From Thiobacillus sp. (GTDB lineage: Bacteria; Pseudomonadota; Gammaproteobacteria; Burkholderiales; Thiobacillaceae), in contig NZ_JANJXQ010000046.1 in NCBI RefSeq assembly GCF_024708915.1, positions 1 to 8,767 of the forward strand: a stretch of DNA of 8,767 nt, in the 5' to 3' direction. Shown here one piece after another: positions 1 through 6,135 of the stretch. Below the pieces are notes generated by a model. The model was not told the DNA's origin. It saw only the letters and a program-made list of their open reading frames with translations, and did not search any database. A program made the translations under genes and the position numbers. The stretch's first letter is position 1; each line of letters opens with the position of its first letter.

Positions 1-2949
1 CAGTGCGCGCTCTACGAGGTCGTCAAGCGCCTCCCCACCTACAACCAGAACTATCCCGAACTCTCTTCCGTGGTGAACATCGGGATGATGGTCTACAACG
101 CCAACAACATCAAAGACATCAACAACGCGAACTGCGGCGGATCGAACGGCGGCTGCCTGGCGGTGCCGCTCATGCCGCTCAACGACGCCAACAAGGCCAA
201 AATGCTGGCGTGGATAAAGTCGTGGCGCACCACCGGCGGGGCCGGAGACGGCTACATCAAGGCGAGCGGTGAGGCGATCGGCGCGACGATGCAGGAGAGC
301 TGGGCCTACCTGACGGGGCATACCGGCCTCTCGGGCCGCTCGTATGCGGCAATCAAGCCGACCCTGGGCTGCAACACCTACGCGGTTTTCGTCGGCAACT
401 CCTACAGTTCTTCCGGCAAGCCGGGCGACGCGACGGGCGACGCCGGCCCCAGGAATGCGCTCCTCGGCACCAACACCAACGCCGACAAGAACGCCAACCC
501 GGCCGCGACGGCAGCCCAGACCACGATCCTGACCAATACGCTGAAGACCTCGTGCGGCAAGGGCAGCTTCACCTTCCCGGCGAGCAACCATGAAAACGGA
601 GGCTTCTACGCGGACGAGTGGGCGCGTTACATGGCCTCGCAGAGCATCGAGACCTACACGGTCGGCCTGCTCGGGTCCAGCTGCCAGGAATCCTACGAGG
701 CCCTTCTCACCAGCATGGGATCCGAGGCGGTGGGTGGTGGGGCGTATTTTCGCACGACAAACTACGAGCAACTGGTCAAGGCGCTGCTGACCATCTTCAG
801 CGAAGTCCAGTCCAAGAACAGCGCGTTTGCGGCGGTCAGCCTGCCGGTGAGCGTGAACACCCAGGGCACCTATCTCAACCAGGTGTTCGTCGGCATGTTC
901 CGGCCCGAGAAGGACGGCATGCCGCGCTGGCATGGCAACCTCAAGCAGTACAAGCTCGGCATCCTGAACAACCGGCTGCAGCTCGTCGACGCGAAAGACA
1001 ACCCCGCCATCAGCGGCAACAACACCGGCTTCATCGCCGAGTGCGCGCAGAGCTTTTGGACGCCTTCGACGCAGGACGACTACTGGTGGTTCAGGCCCCA
1101 GGGGTCCTGCCTGCTGAGCGCCAACATGGACGTCTCCAACACGCCCGACGGAAACATCGTGGAAAAGGGCGCACAGGGCTACAAACTGCGCAGCCTCGGT
1201 ACGTTTGCGGACCGCAAGGTCTATACGTGTGCCACCGACATTGGCTCGTGCACGGAACTGCTTGATTTCGATACCACGATCCCACCGACCAAGTTCGGCG
1301 CCGATGTCACGGATGCGGAGCGGGATATCCTGGTCAATTGGCAAATCGGAGAAAACAGCCAGCCAGAATCCGGAACGGACTACAAGGTTCGGCCTTCGGT
1401 GCACGGCGACGTGATGCATTCCCGTCCAGTCGCGATCAACTACGGCAGCGACGCTGCGCCGGAGGTGGTGGTCTTCTACGGCGGCAACGACGGCATGTTG
1501 CGTGCGGTCAACGGCAACCGCGACGGTGGGCTCAGCGTCGGCGGCGCGTCCCCGGGCGAGGAACTGTGGTCGTTCGTGGCGCCCGAGTTCTATCCCAGCG
1601 TCGAGCGCGTCTACGACAACATGGTCCCGGTCAGCTTCCTCGGCAATACCACGTGCACCCCGGTCGCCCCCGAGACGACCTGCGTCGAACCGCGGCCCAA
1701 GCCCTACGGCTTCGACGGGCCGGTCATGGCCCACCGGGAAGGCGGCGATACCTGGATCTACGCAACGATGCGCCGGGGAGGGCGGGCGGTCTACGCCTTT
1801 GACGTGAGTGACCCCGACAAGACGCCGGTGCTCAAGTGGAAGCGGGGCTGCGACGCCAGCGGCTGCTCCGCCGGACTCGAGAACATCGGCCAGACCTGGT
1901 CTGCCCCCAAGGTTCTGAAAGCCAAGGGCTACGAGGACGGCAAGGTCGCGCTGCTGATCATGGGGGGCGGCTACGACGCCTGCGAGGATGCCGACGACGG
2001 CACGGCCAACCACAACTGCACGTCTCCCTCGAAGGGCAGCGAGATATACGTCCTCGATGCGAACAGCGGCGACGTCGTCCCGACGGGCATCAGCCTGGGC
2101 GGCCGTGGCGTCGCGGCCGACGTGTTCGTCGTCACCGACACGACGACCGGGAACGCCGAGCTTGCCTACGCGGTAGACCTCGGCGGCAACATCTGGCGCA
2201 TCAACATCGGCAGCGACGCGCCGGCGGACTGGACGGCCACTCAGGTCGCCTCCCTCGGCTGTGACACGACGGCACCCTGCTCCGCCAACCGGAAATTCCA
2301 GTTCACGGTCGACGTCGTCCTCGACAACGGCAAGTATCTCCTGATGGTCGGGTCCGGCGACCGGGAAAAACCGCTGACCGGCTATAAGGCGGCTTACGAG
2401 GTGAAGAATTATTTCTTCATGGTGATGGACGACCCGTCCGATCCGAACTGGTTCGAAAGCGAGAAAGCCAACTGCGAGGGCAATGCCGTGATCTGCCTCG
2501 AGTCGCTGGTCCCGGTTTCCAACAGCGGCGCCAGCCCGACGCCCGCAACCGTCGCGGAGCACAAGGGCTGGTACCTGGAACTGCACCCACACGAACAGGT
2601 CGTGACCAGCGCGATCACGATCTTTGGCACGACCAACTTCAGCACGCACACCCCGGCTGTCTACAAGACCGGGGAGTGCTCCGCCAACCTGGGTACGGCA
2701 CGTGTCTACAACGTCTCCTACGCCACCGCCGGCGGCGTGTACGGCGAGACCAATCGCTCCTCGGAGATCGCCGGCGGTGGCCTGGCGCCGTCCCCGGTGG
2801 CCGGCATGGTGACGCTTGACGGCAGCACCGAAGCCGTGCCGTTCTGCATCGGCTGCGATCCGCAGTCGGCGCTGCAGGGCAGTGACCCGCCCCCGCCGCC
2901 CCCGTTGAACCAGCCCAAGAGCCGGGTCTACTGGCAGGTCGAGCAATGA
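1..2949 (+). CDS. pilY1: PilY1 type IV pilus tip adhesin/assembly protein, 5'-truncated by window edge
   Basis: The frame is open from base 1 (reads QCALYEVVKRLPTYNQ...), so the gene begins upstream; 982 residues are visible, and the GTG at 70 is an internal codon. Fragment residues ~1-270 look like the later part of a von Willebrand A-like domain (VVNIGMMVYN strand, then IETYTVGLL and LLTIFSEVQSKNSAFAAVSLP); its metal-site DxSxS half would lie outside the window. The WHGNLKQYKLG motif (~310-320) and the C-terminal PilY1 beta-propeller (~460-930) follow: DVMHSRP at 470, YGGNDGMLRAVNG from 493, AYAVDLGGNIWRINIG near 722-737. Six consecutive prolines (2887-2904) precede a C-terminal SRVYWQVEQ. 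The family sits at the pilus tip, acts in adhesion, surface sensing and priming with minor pilins, and usually binds calcium in the propeller. The expected acidic loop (from Asp713, DTTTGNAE) is degenerate here. The stop overlaps the next gene as ATGA. Family assignment is secure; the exact role is inferred. Confidence 0.93.
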   Translation, partial: QCALYEVVKRLPTYNQNYPELSSVVNIGMMVYNANNIKDINNANCGGSNGGCLAVPLMPLNDANKAKMLAWIKSWRTTGGAGDGYIKASGEAIGATMQESWAYLTGHTGLSGRSYAAIKPTLGCNTYAVFVGNSYSSSGKPGDATGDAGPRNALLGTNTNADKNANPAATAAQTTILTNTLKTSCGKGSFTFPASNHENGGFYADEWARYMASQSIETYTVGLLGSSCQESYEALLTSMGSEAVGGGAYFRTTNYEQLVKALLTIFSEVQSKNSAFAAVSLPVSVNTQGTYLNQVFVGMFRPEKDGMPRWHGNLKQYKLGILNNRLQLVDAKDNPAISGNNTGFIAECAQSFWTPSTQDDYWWFRPQGSCLLSANMDVSNTPDGNIVEKGAQGYKLRSLGTFADRKVYTCATDIGSCTELLDFDTTIPPTKFGADVTDAERDILVNWQIGENSQPESGTDYKVRPSVHGDVMHSRPVAINYGSDAAPEVVVFYGGNDGMLRAVNGNRDGGLSVGGASPGEELWSFVAPEFYPSVERVYDNMVPVSFLGNTTCTPVAPETTCVEPRPKPYGFDGPVMAHREGGDTWIYATMRRGGRAVYAFDVSDPDKTPVLKWKRGCDASGCSAGLENIGQTWSAPKVLKAKGYEDGKVALLIMGGGYDACEDADDGTANHNCTSPSKGSEIYVLDANSGDVVPTGISLGGRGVAADVFVVTDTTTGNAELAYAVDLGGNIWRINIGSDAPADWTATQVASLGCDTTAPCSANRKFQFTVDVVLDNGKYLLMVGSGDREKPLTGYKAAYEVKNYFFMVMDDPSDPNWFESEKANCEGNAVICLESLVPVSNSGASPTPATVAEHKGWYLELHPHEQVVTSAITIFGTTNFSTHTPAVYKTGECSANLGTARVYNVSYATAGGVYGETNRSSEIAGGGLAPSPVAGMVTLDGSTEAVPFCIGCDPQSALQGSDPPPPPPLNQPKSRVYWQVEQ

Positions 2950-3479
2950 TGCGGAGCCCGGTGATGATGACGGCCGCGCTGTCGCATGGTCGTCGTTCGG
3001 CGCCCCGCGGCTTTACGCTCATCGAATTGCTCGTGACGCTCGCGATCGCGGCCATCCTCGTCACCCTCGCGGTGCCCTCTTTCAACGAGGCGATGCTCGG
3101 CAGCAAGCTCAACACGCAGGCGAACAATTTCGTGGCGAGCGTGCAGCTGGCGCGCAGCGAGGCGATCAAGCGCAATGCCGCGGTGACGCTGTGCGCGTCC
3201 TCCAACGGCACCAGTTGCACGGGGGCCTGGGGCGACGGCTGGATCGTGCTGGCGAACGGGACGGTGCTTTTCCGGCAGATTCCGCTGGCGCCCGGCTTCC
3301 GGCTCTCGGGTGACGTCACCAGCATCGTTTTCCAGTCCACCGGCGTCGGCGCCACCTCGGCGACGCTGACACTCTGCCGGGCGACGCCATCGGTCGGCAA
3401 CCAGGCGCGGCAGATCCAGGTCAGCGCGACCGGGCGCCCGGGCGTGACCAAGCTCACCGGTGTGACGACCTGTAGCTGA
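2946..3479 (+). CDS. GspH/FimT-family type IV pseudopilin (first copy)
   Basis: This is a 177-residue minor pilin. A type III prepilin signal is clear: basic leader ending ...RRSAPRG, cleavage after Gly22, Phe23 at +1, Glu27 at +5, then a hydrophobic helix (FTLIELLVTLAIAAILVTLAVPSF). The GspH/FimT signature LARSEAIKRN lies at residues 68-77, followed by DGWIVLANG. Four cysteines (83, 91, 144, 176) could form two disulfides. The C-terminal tract is GRPG, not the GRxR of DNA-binding FimT proteins. PilD would cleave and methylate it at the inner membrane, and it would join the minor-pilin priming complex with PilY1. The chosen ATG overlaps the pilY1 stop (ATGA), suggesting translational coupling, but gives a long 22-residue leader. 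ATG 2964 has a better-placed GGAG 7 nt upstream and gives a 16-residue leader. FimU, GspH and FimT cannot be told apart here. Confidence 0.9.
   Translation: MMRSPVMMTAALSHGRRSAPRGFTLIELLVTLAIAAILVTLAVPSFNEAMLGSKLNTQANNFVASVQLARSEAIKRNAAVTLCASSNGTSCTGAWGDGWIVLANGTVLFRQIPLAPGFRLSGDVTSIVFQSTGVGATSATLTLCRATPSVGNQARQIQVSATGRPGVTKLTGVTTCS
2953..2956 (+). promoter_or_regulatory. Possible Shine-Dalgarno favouring an internal start of the first pseudopilin
   Basis: GGAG lies 7 nt before ATG 2964 (tandem ATG ATG at 2964 and 2967). The upstream ATG 2946 has only a short AGG (2936-2938) at similar spacing but gains from the overlap with the pilY1 stop. Use of 2964 would shorten the prepilin leader from 22 to 16 residues without touching the mature protein. 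Confidence 0.4.
3150..3174 (+). repeat. 25-nt direct repeat, copy 1 (codes ARSEAIKR)
   Basis: These 25 bases are identical to 3749-3773 in the second pseudopilin, in the same reading phase, coding the GspH/FimT core A-R-S-E-A-I-K-R. The copies start 599 bp apart. Flanking nucleotides diverge at once on both sides, so conserved protein function, or local gene conversion between paralogs, could explain the identity. Confidence 0.85.
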
Positions 3480-3483
3480 TCCC

Positions 3484-3507
3484 GCAGGCGTCGCCGCGGC
3501 CGCCTGC
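3484..3507 (+). terminator. Stem-loop just after the first pseudopilin, possible weak terminator
   Basis: GCAGGCG (3484-3490) and CGCCTGC (3501-3507) form a perfect 7-bp stem with a 10-nt loop that itself holds GCCGCGGC (3493-3500). It begins 5 nt after the first pseudopilin stop. No clean T-run follows (TTCGGCACTG), so it is not a classic intrinsic terminator; it might protect the pilY1-pseudopilin transcript 3' end or act with Rho. Confidence 0.35.
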
Positions 3508-3523
3508 TTCGGCACTGCCAGCC

Positions 3524-3539
3524 TACGACTAAAGTTGTA
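3524..3539 (+). promoter_or_regulatory. Inverted repeat TACGAC-TAAA-GTTGTA, candidate operator
   Basis: Six-base arms (3524-3529 and 3534-3539) are complementary with one G-T position around an A/T-rich centre, in otherwise GC-rich DNA, ending 53 nt before the second pseudopilin start. The size and form suit a dimeric HTH regulator, for example a NarL/LuxR-type response regulator, but I cannot name one. No convincing -35/-10 pair was found nearby. As RNA it could also be a small hairpin. Confidence 0.35.
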
Positions 3540-3541
3540 TG

Positions 3542-3557
3542 GCGGGCGCGCGCCCGC
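3542..3557. repeat. Perfect 16-bp GC palindrome in the intergenic gap
   Basis: GCGGGCGC followed by its exact reverse complement GCGCCCGC, with no spacer. It lies directly after the TACGAC/GTTGTA dyad. No T-tract follows, so it is not an evident terminator. In so GC-rich a gap a short palindrome may be partly compositional. Confidence 0.6.
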
Positions 3558-3568
3558 GGTGCCACCCT

Positions 3569-3592
3569 CTTCCTCTCATGGGGAGGGGGAAG
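3569..3592 (+). promoter_or_regulatory. Strong Shine-Dalgarno of the second pseudopilin inside a potential hairpin
   Basis: GGAGG (3582-3586) lies 6 nt before ATG 3593 and decides this start over ATGs at 3539 and 3578. The same purine run can pair with the pyrimidine run upstream: 3569-3577 with 3581-3589, nine pairs including three G-U, with an ATG triloop. A second register pairs CTTCC (3569-3573) with GGAAG (3588-3592). Either would hide the ribosome binding site. The CCCTCTTCC...GGGGAGGGGG form also resembles dispersed intergenic repeats of GC-rich proteobacteria, which I cannot confirm here. Confidence 0.6.
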
Positions 3593-4138
3593 ATGAAAGA
3601 TCAGCGCGGCGCGACGCTTCTGGAGTTGATCGTGGTGCTTGCAGTGTCCGCGATCCTGCTCACGATTGCGGTACCAGGATTCTCCGCATTGTTCCTCTCG
3701 AACCGGCTGACGGGCGCGACCAACGCGCTCGTCGCCTCGCTCCATCTCGCGCGCAGCGAGGCGATCAAGCGCAGCAACAGGGTGGTGATGTGTCCGTCTT
3801 CGACAGGCAGCGCGTGTGCCGCAGGCGGCTGGCAGCAGGGGTGGATGGTGTTCCACGACGCCAACAACAATGCGCAGCGGGAAGCCGGCGAGCCTGTGGT
3901 CCTGGCCCATCCGCCGCTGTCCGCAGGCATGTGGGCGACCAGCAAGGGGTCGACCGCGAGCTACATTTCGTACACGCCGTCGGGCGCGACCCAGCAGGTT
4001 TCCGGTGCCATCCAGGCCGGGACGCTGACGCTGTGCAACGCGTCAGGACCCCTGGATTCCGCGCGGGAGGTCGTGATCAGCCGGACCGGTCGCCCGCGCA
4101 CGGCGAAGACTTCCGTGGCTTCCTGTCCACCTGCCTGA
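3593..4138 (+). CDS. GspH/FimT-family type IV pseudopilin (second copy) with GRxR-like tract
   Basis: This 181-residue minor pilin has a short leader MKDQRG, cleavage after Gly6, Ala7 at +1 (less common than Phe or Met), Glu11 at +5, and a hydrophobic helix ATLLELIVVLAVSAILLTIAVPGF. LARSEAIKRS (52-61) and GWMVFHDANNN (83-93) are the GspH/FimT core. Cys67, 75, 148 and 178 match the cysteine plan of the first copy. GRPR at 167-170 fits the C-terminal GRxR motif known from Legionella FimT, where it binds DNA during transformation; a DNA-uptake role here is inference. Start 3593 was chosen for its GGAGG and normal leader; starting at 3539 would add 18 atypical residues. A 113-bp gap with several dyads separates it from the first copy, so it may be its own transcription unit. 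Its stop lies 5 bp from that of convergent ispH. Confidence 0.9.
   Translation: MKDQRGATLLELIVVLAVSAILLTIAVPGFSALFLSNRLTGATNALVASLHLARSEAIKRSNRVVMCPSSTGSACAAGGWQQGWMVFHDANNNAQREAGEPVVLAHPPLSAGMWATSKGSTASYISYTPSGATQQVSGAIQAGTLTLCNASGPLDSAREVVISRTGRPRTAKTSVASCPPA
3749..3773 (+). repeat. 25-nt direct repeat, copy 2 (codes ARSEAIKR)
   Basis: This stretch is identical to 3150-3174 in the first pseudopilin and in the same reading phase. Recombination between the copies would delete 599 bp. That length is not a multiple of three, but because each copy is in phase with its own gene, the fused gene would stay in frame, joining the N-terminus of copy one to the C-terminus of copy two. Confidence 0.85.
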
Positions 4139-4154
4139 AGCGCTCAGGCCAGGT
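4129..4154. terminator. Hairpin spanning both convergent stop codons, possible bidirectional terminator
   Basis: GCCTGA (4133-4138) and TCAGGC (4144-4149) are exact reverse complements around AGCGC. Allowing one bulged base (4149), the stem extends to ten pairs, 4129-4138 with 4144-4154. The TGA of the plus-strand pseudopilin and the TGA of minus-strand ispH pair with each other in the stem. Neither side has a T-run, so termination would be inefficient or Rho-assisted. Confidence 0.4.
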
Positions 4155-5070
4155 CCTTGGGCAGGGCGAACGAGACCTTCTCCTGCGCGCCGTCCAGGTT
4201 TTCCACCGAGCCGATTCCAAGCTGCCGGAGCCGCTCGACCACCTCGCGCACCAGCACCTCCGGGGCCGACGCGCCGGCTGTCAGGCCGACCCGTCGCTTG
4301 CCGCTCACCCATTCCGGGCGGATTTCCCCGGCGTTGTCGACCATGTAGGCCGGCACGCCGAGGTTGGCGGCGACCTCGCGCAGGCGGTTCGAATTCGAGC
4401 TCGTCGGCGAGCCGACCACGATGACCACGTCGCACTGCGGCGCCAGCGCCTTGACGGCGTCCTGGCGGTTCTGCGTGGCGTAGCAGATGTCGTCCTTCTT
4501 CGGCCCGACGATATTGGGGAAGCGCGCACGCAGGGCGTCGACGACGCGCGCGGCGTCGTCGACCGAGAGCGTGGTCTGGGTGACATAGGCCAGGCGGTCG
4601 GGGTCGGCGACCTTCAGGTTGGCGACGTCCTCGGGCGTTTCGACGAGATGCATCCCGCCTTGCGCCTGTCCCAGCGTGCCCTCGACCTCGGGGTGGCCCT
4701 TGTGGCCGATCATCACGATCTCGAGCCCCCGCTCGCGCATCTTGCTCACCTCGACGTGCACCTTGGTGACGAGCGGGCAGGTGGCGTCGAACACGTTCAG
4801 GCCGCGTGCTTCGGCCTCGGCGCGGACCGCCCTGGACACGCCGTGCGCGCTGAAGATGACGGTCGCGCCGGCGGGCACCTCGGCCAGTTCCTCGACGAAG
4901 ATCGCGCCCTTGGCCTTGAGGTCGTTGACGACGAAGGTGTTGTGGACGACTTCGTGGCGCACGTAGATCGGCGCGCCGTACTTTTCGAGCGCACGCTCGA
5001 CGATGGCGATGGCGCGGTCGACGCCGGCGCAGAAGCCGCGCGGGTTGGCGAGAAGGATGGTGGGCGTCAT
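4144..5070 (-). CDS. ispH: 4-hydroxy-3-methylbut-2-enyl diphosphate reductase (IspH/LytB)
   Basis: Last step of the MEP pathway: a cytosolic [4Fe-4S] enzyme that reduces HMBPP to IPP and DMAPP. The 308-residue protein has full family length. The three cluster cysteines are present: Cys14 in [12 protein letters not shown], Cys98 in [11 protein letters not shown] and Cys196 in CYATQNRQ. Other active-site motifs are VVHN (His43), SAHGVS (His76), GHPEVEGT (Glu128), [19 protein letters not shown] and AGASAPE, all as in the E. coli enzyme. ATG 5070 was chosen because it gives the usual N-terminus, close before ILLANPRG; its ribosome site is weak (GGAA, 6 nt upstream). GTG 5088 would add MTPEPA and also lacks a good site. 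It is the last gene of the minus-strand block, 30 bp after fkpB, and convergent with the pseudopilin. Confidence 0.97.
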   Translation of the reverse strand: MTPTILLANPRGFCAGVDRAIAIVERALEKYGAPIYVRHEVVHNTFVVNDLKAKGAIFVEELAEVPAGATVIFSAHGVSRAVRAEAEARGLNVFDATCPLVTKVHVEVSKMRERGLEIVMIGHKGHPEVEGTLGQAQGGMHLVETPEDVANLKVADPDRLAYVTQTTLSVDDAARVVDALRARFPNIVGPKKDDICYATQNRQDAVKALAPQCDVVIVVGSPTSSNSNRLREVAANLGVPAYMVDNAGEIRPEWVSGKRRVGLTAGASAPEVLVREVVERLRQLGIGSVENLDGAQEKVSFALPKDLA

Positions 5071-5100
5071 GGCGGGTTCCGGTGTCACGGGATGCGGACG

Positions 5101-5571
5101 TTAGTCGCGTTGGGCCTGGCGTTCGCCGGGGGAGGGAAGGATCCGTTCCACTTCGACTTCGAACTCGATGGCGAGGTCGGCGAGCGGATGGTTGAAGTCG
5201 ACCTTCACGGCATCGTCGCCGATCTCGAGGATGCGGCCGGCGACGGTCTCGCCGTTGGGCATGGCGAATTCGACCAGTTGGTCGACGGTGAATTCCATGT
5301 CGGCCGGCAGGTCGGTCCTGGGCAGGGTCTGGATCATCTCGGGCTGGCTTTCGCCGAAGGCCTGCCAGGGGTCGAGCAGGAACACGTGACGCTCGCCGGG
5401 CGCCAGGTCGACCAGCCACTGCTCCAGCGCCGGCGCCAGCGTGCCGTCGCCGAGGGTCACAATCTCGGGTTCGGGATCGTCGAAGTTGGAGACGAGGTCT
5501 TCCCCGCCGCGCGGCCGCAGCGCGTAGCGCAACTCGAGGGTGTCGCCGTAGGCGACCGTCCGGCCGCTCAT
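5101..5571 (-). CDS. fkpB: FKBP-type peptidyl-prolyl cis-trans isomerase, SlpA/FkpB type
   Basis: This 156-residue cytoplasmic protein belongs to the SlyD/SlpA branch of FKBPs, which isomerise X-Pro bonds and act as chaperones. Order: FKBP strands (VAYGDTLELRYALRP, 6-20), the loop GDGTLAPALEQWLVDLAPGE (41-60), AFGES (71-75), then the insert-in-flap region (from about PEMIQTLPRTDLP to DDAVKVDFNHPLADLAIEFEVEVERI). DFNHPLA is the typical return to the FKBP core. It lacks the His-rich tail of SlyD, which supports SlpA/FkpB. Its ATG overlaps the lspA stop by 4 bp (ATGA), suggesting coupled translation; no strong ribosome site precedes it. The lspA-fkpB-ispH order is conserved in proteobacteria. 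The open frame continues upstream only as a shadow of lspA. Confidence 0.95.
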   Translation of the reverse strand: MSGRTVAYGDTLELRYALRPRGGEDLVSNFDDPEPEIVTLGDGTLAPALEQWLVDLAPGERHVFLLDPWQAFGESQPEMIQTLPRTDLPADMEFTVDQLVEFAMPNGETVAGRILEIGDDAVKVDFNHPLADLAIEFEVEVERILPSPGERQAQRD

Positions 5572-6062
5572 GGCTTCTGTGCGGCGGGCCCGCCCCGCAG
5601 GCTGTCCCAGACCAGCAGGACGGCGCCGACCGTGATCGCCGAGTCGGCGACGTTGAAAGCCGGCCAGGCGAAGCCGCGATAGTGGAAGTAGAGGAAGTCG
5701 ACCACGTGCCCGAGCAGCACGCGGTCGATGACGTTGCCGAGGGCGCCGCCGAGCACCAGCGCCAGCGCGAACGCCAGACGCGGCTCGCGCGCGTGGCGCG
5801 CCAGCAGTCGCACGATGATCACGGTCGCCACCACGCCCACGCCGATGAAGAACCAGCGCTGCCAGCCGCCCGCGTCGGCGAGGAAGCTGAACGCGGCCCC
5901 GGTGTTGTGCACCAGCACCAGCGAGAAGAAGGGCAGGACGGGAATGTGCTCCTGGTAGTCGAGGCTCGCCGACACCCACCATTTCGTGAGGTGGTCGAGC
6001 ACGATGATCGCGAGCGCCAGGCCCAGCCATTTGCGCATTGCGGGATCAAAGAGATGTTTCAT
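5568..6062 (-). CDS. lspA: Lipoprotein signal peptidase (signal peptidase II)
   Basis: This is an inner-membrane aspartyl protease that removes the signal peptide of prolipoproteins after lipidation of the lipobox cysteine. The 164-residue length and four hydrophobic segments (about 12-30, 68-86, 95-112, 135-155) fit the family. Conserved pieces: VLDHLTK (Asp23; the family often has Gln after this Asp, here His), HNTGAAFSFL (52-61), GGALGNVIDRV with catalytic Asp113, VDFLYFHYRGFAWPAFNVADSAI with catalytic Asp140. ATG 6062 gives a normal N-terminus, but I see no Shine-Dalgarno before it (CTGCTTCCTGCC); ATG 6038 also lacks one. A pair of REP-like hairpins ends about 15 nt upstream. The gene lies 114 bp after ileS and overlaps fkpB by 4 bp. 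Confidence 0.97.
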   Translation of the reverse strand: MKHLFDPAMRKWLGLALAIIVLDHLTKWWVSASLDYQEHIPVLPFFSLVLVHNTGAAFSFLADAGGWQRWFFIGVGVVATVIIVRLLARHAREPRLAFALALVLGGALGNVIDRVLLGHVVDFLYFHYRGFAWPAFNVADSAITVGAVLLVWDSLRGGPAAQKP

Positions 6063-6077
6063 GGCAGGAAGCAGAGA

Positions 6078-6120
6078 ATCGGGGCGAGTACCCTGAAGGG
6101 TATGAAGGCGCCCCTCCTAC
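6078..6120 (-). repeat. REP-like element, minus orientation (left half of a BIME-like pair)
   Basis: Read on the minus strand it starts GTAGGAG (6120-6114), has a stem GGGGCG/CGCCCC (6114-6109 with 6086-6081) and ends GAT (6080-6078). Between the arms a second small hairpin, TACCCT-GA-AGGGTA (6089-6102 on the plus strand), caps the structure. The GTAG head, long imperfect stem and GAT tail follow the general plan of proteobacterial REP elements. It lies in the untranslated stretch between ileS and lspA and would fold in that mRNA. Confidence 0.6.
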
Positions 6121-6135
6121 GGGCAAGGGCGGCGT

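Noticed and set aside
70..72. GTG as the start of pilY1
   Set aside because: The frame is open and PilY1-like back to base 1, within what looks like the vWA-like domain; the real start lies upstream of the window.
3542..3557. The 16-bp palindrome as an intrinsic terminator
   Set aside because: It has no loop spacer and no following T-run, and GC-rich sequence continues to the ribosome site.
3539..3592. ATG 3539 or 3578 as start of the second pseudopilin
   Set aside because: It would add up to 18 residues to a normal six-residue prepilin leader and ignore the well-spaced GGAGG before ATG 3593.
2639..3910. Minus-strand open frame of 423 codons opposite pilY1 and both pseudopilins
   Set aside because: It opposes three well-supported genes and its Arg/Pro-rich product lacks domain signatures; a shadow.
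4043..5419. Minus-strand frame of 458 codons overlapping ispH and fkpB
   Set aside because: It is a different frame from both recognised enzymes, with Arg-rich low-complexity translation.
3535..5682. Long plus-strand open frame of 715 codons
   Set aside because: It runs antisense through ispH and fkpB and out of frame through the second pseudopilin. Its product is rich in R, G, A, D and V without family motifs: a high-GC shadow.
5572..6030. Upstream extension of the fkpB frame giving a 309-residue protein
   Set aside because: The extra part overlaps lspA out of frame and resembles no FKBP extension; MSGRTVAYGD at 5571 gives normal SlpA/FkpB length and the ATGA overlap.
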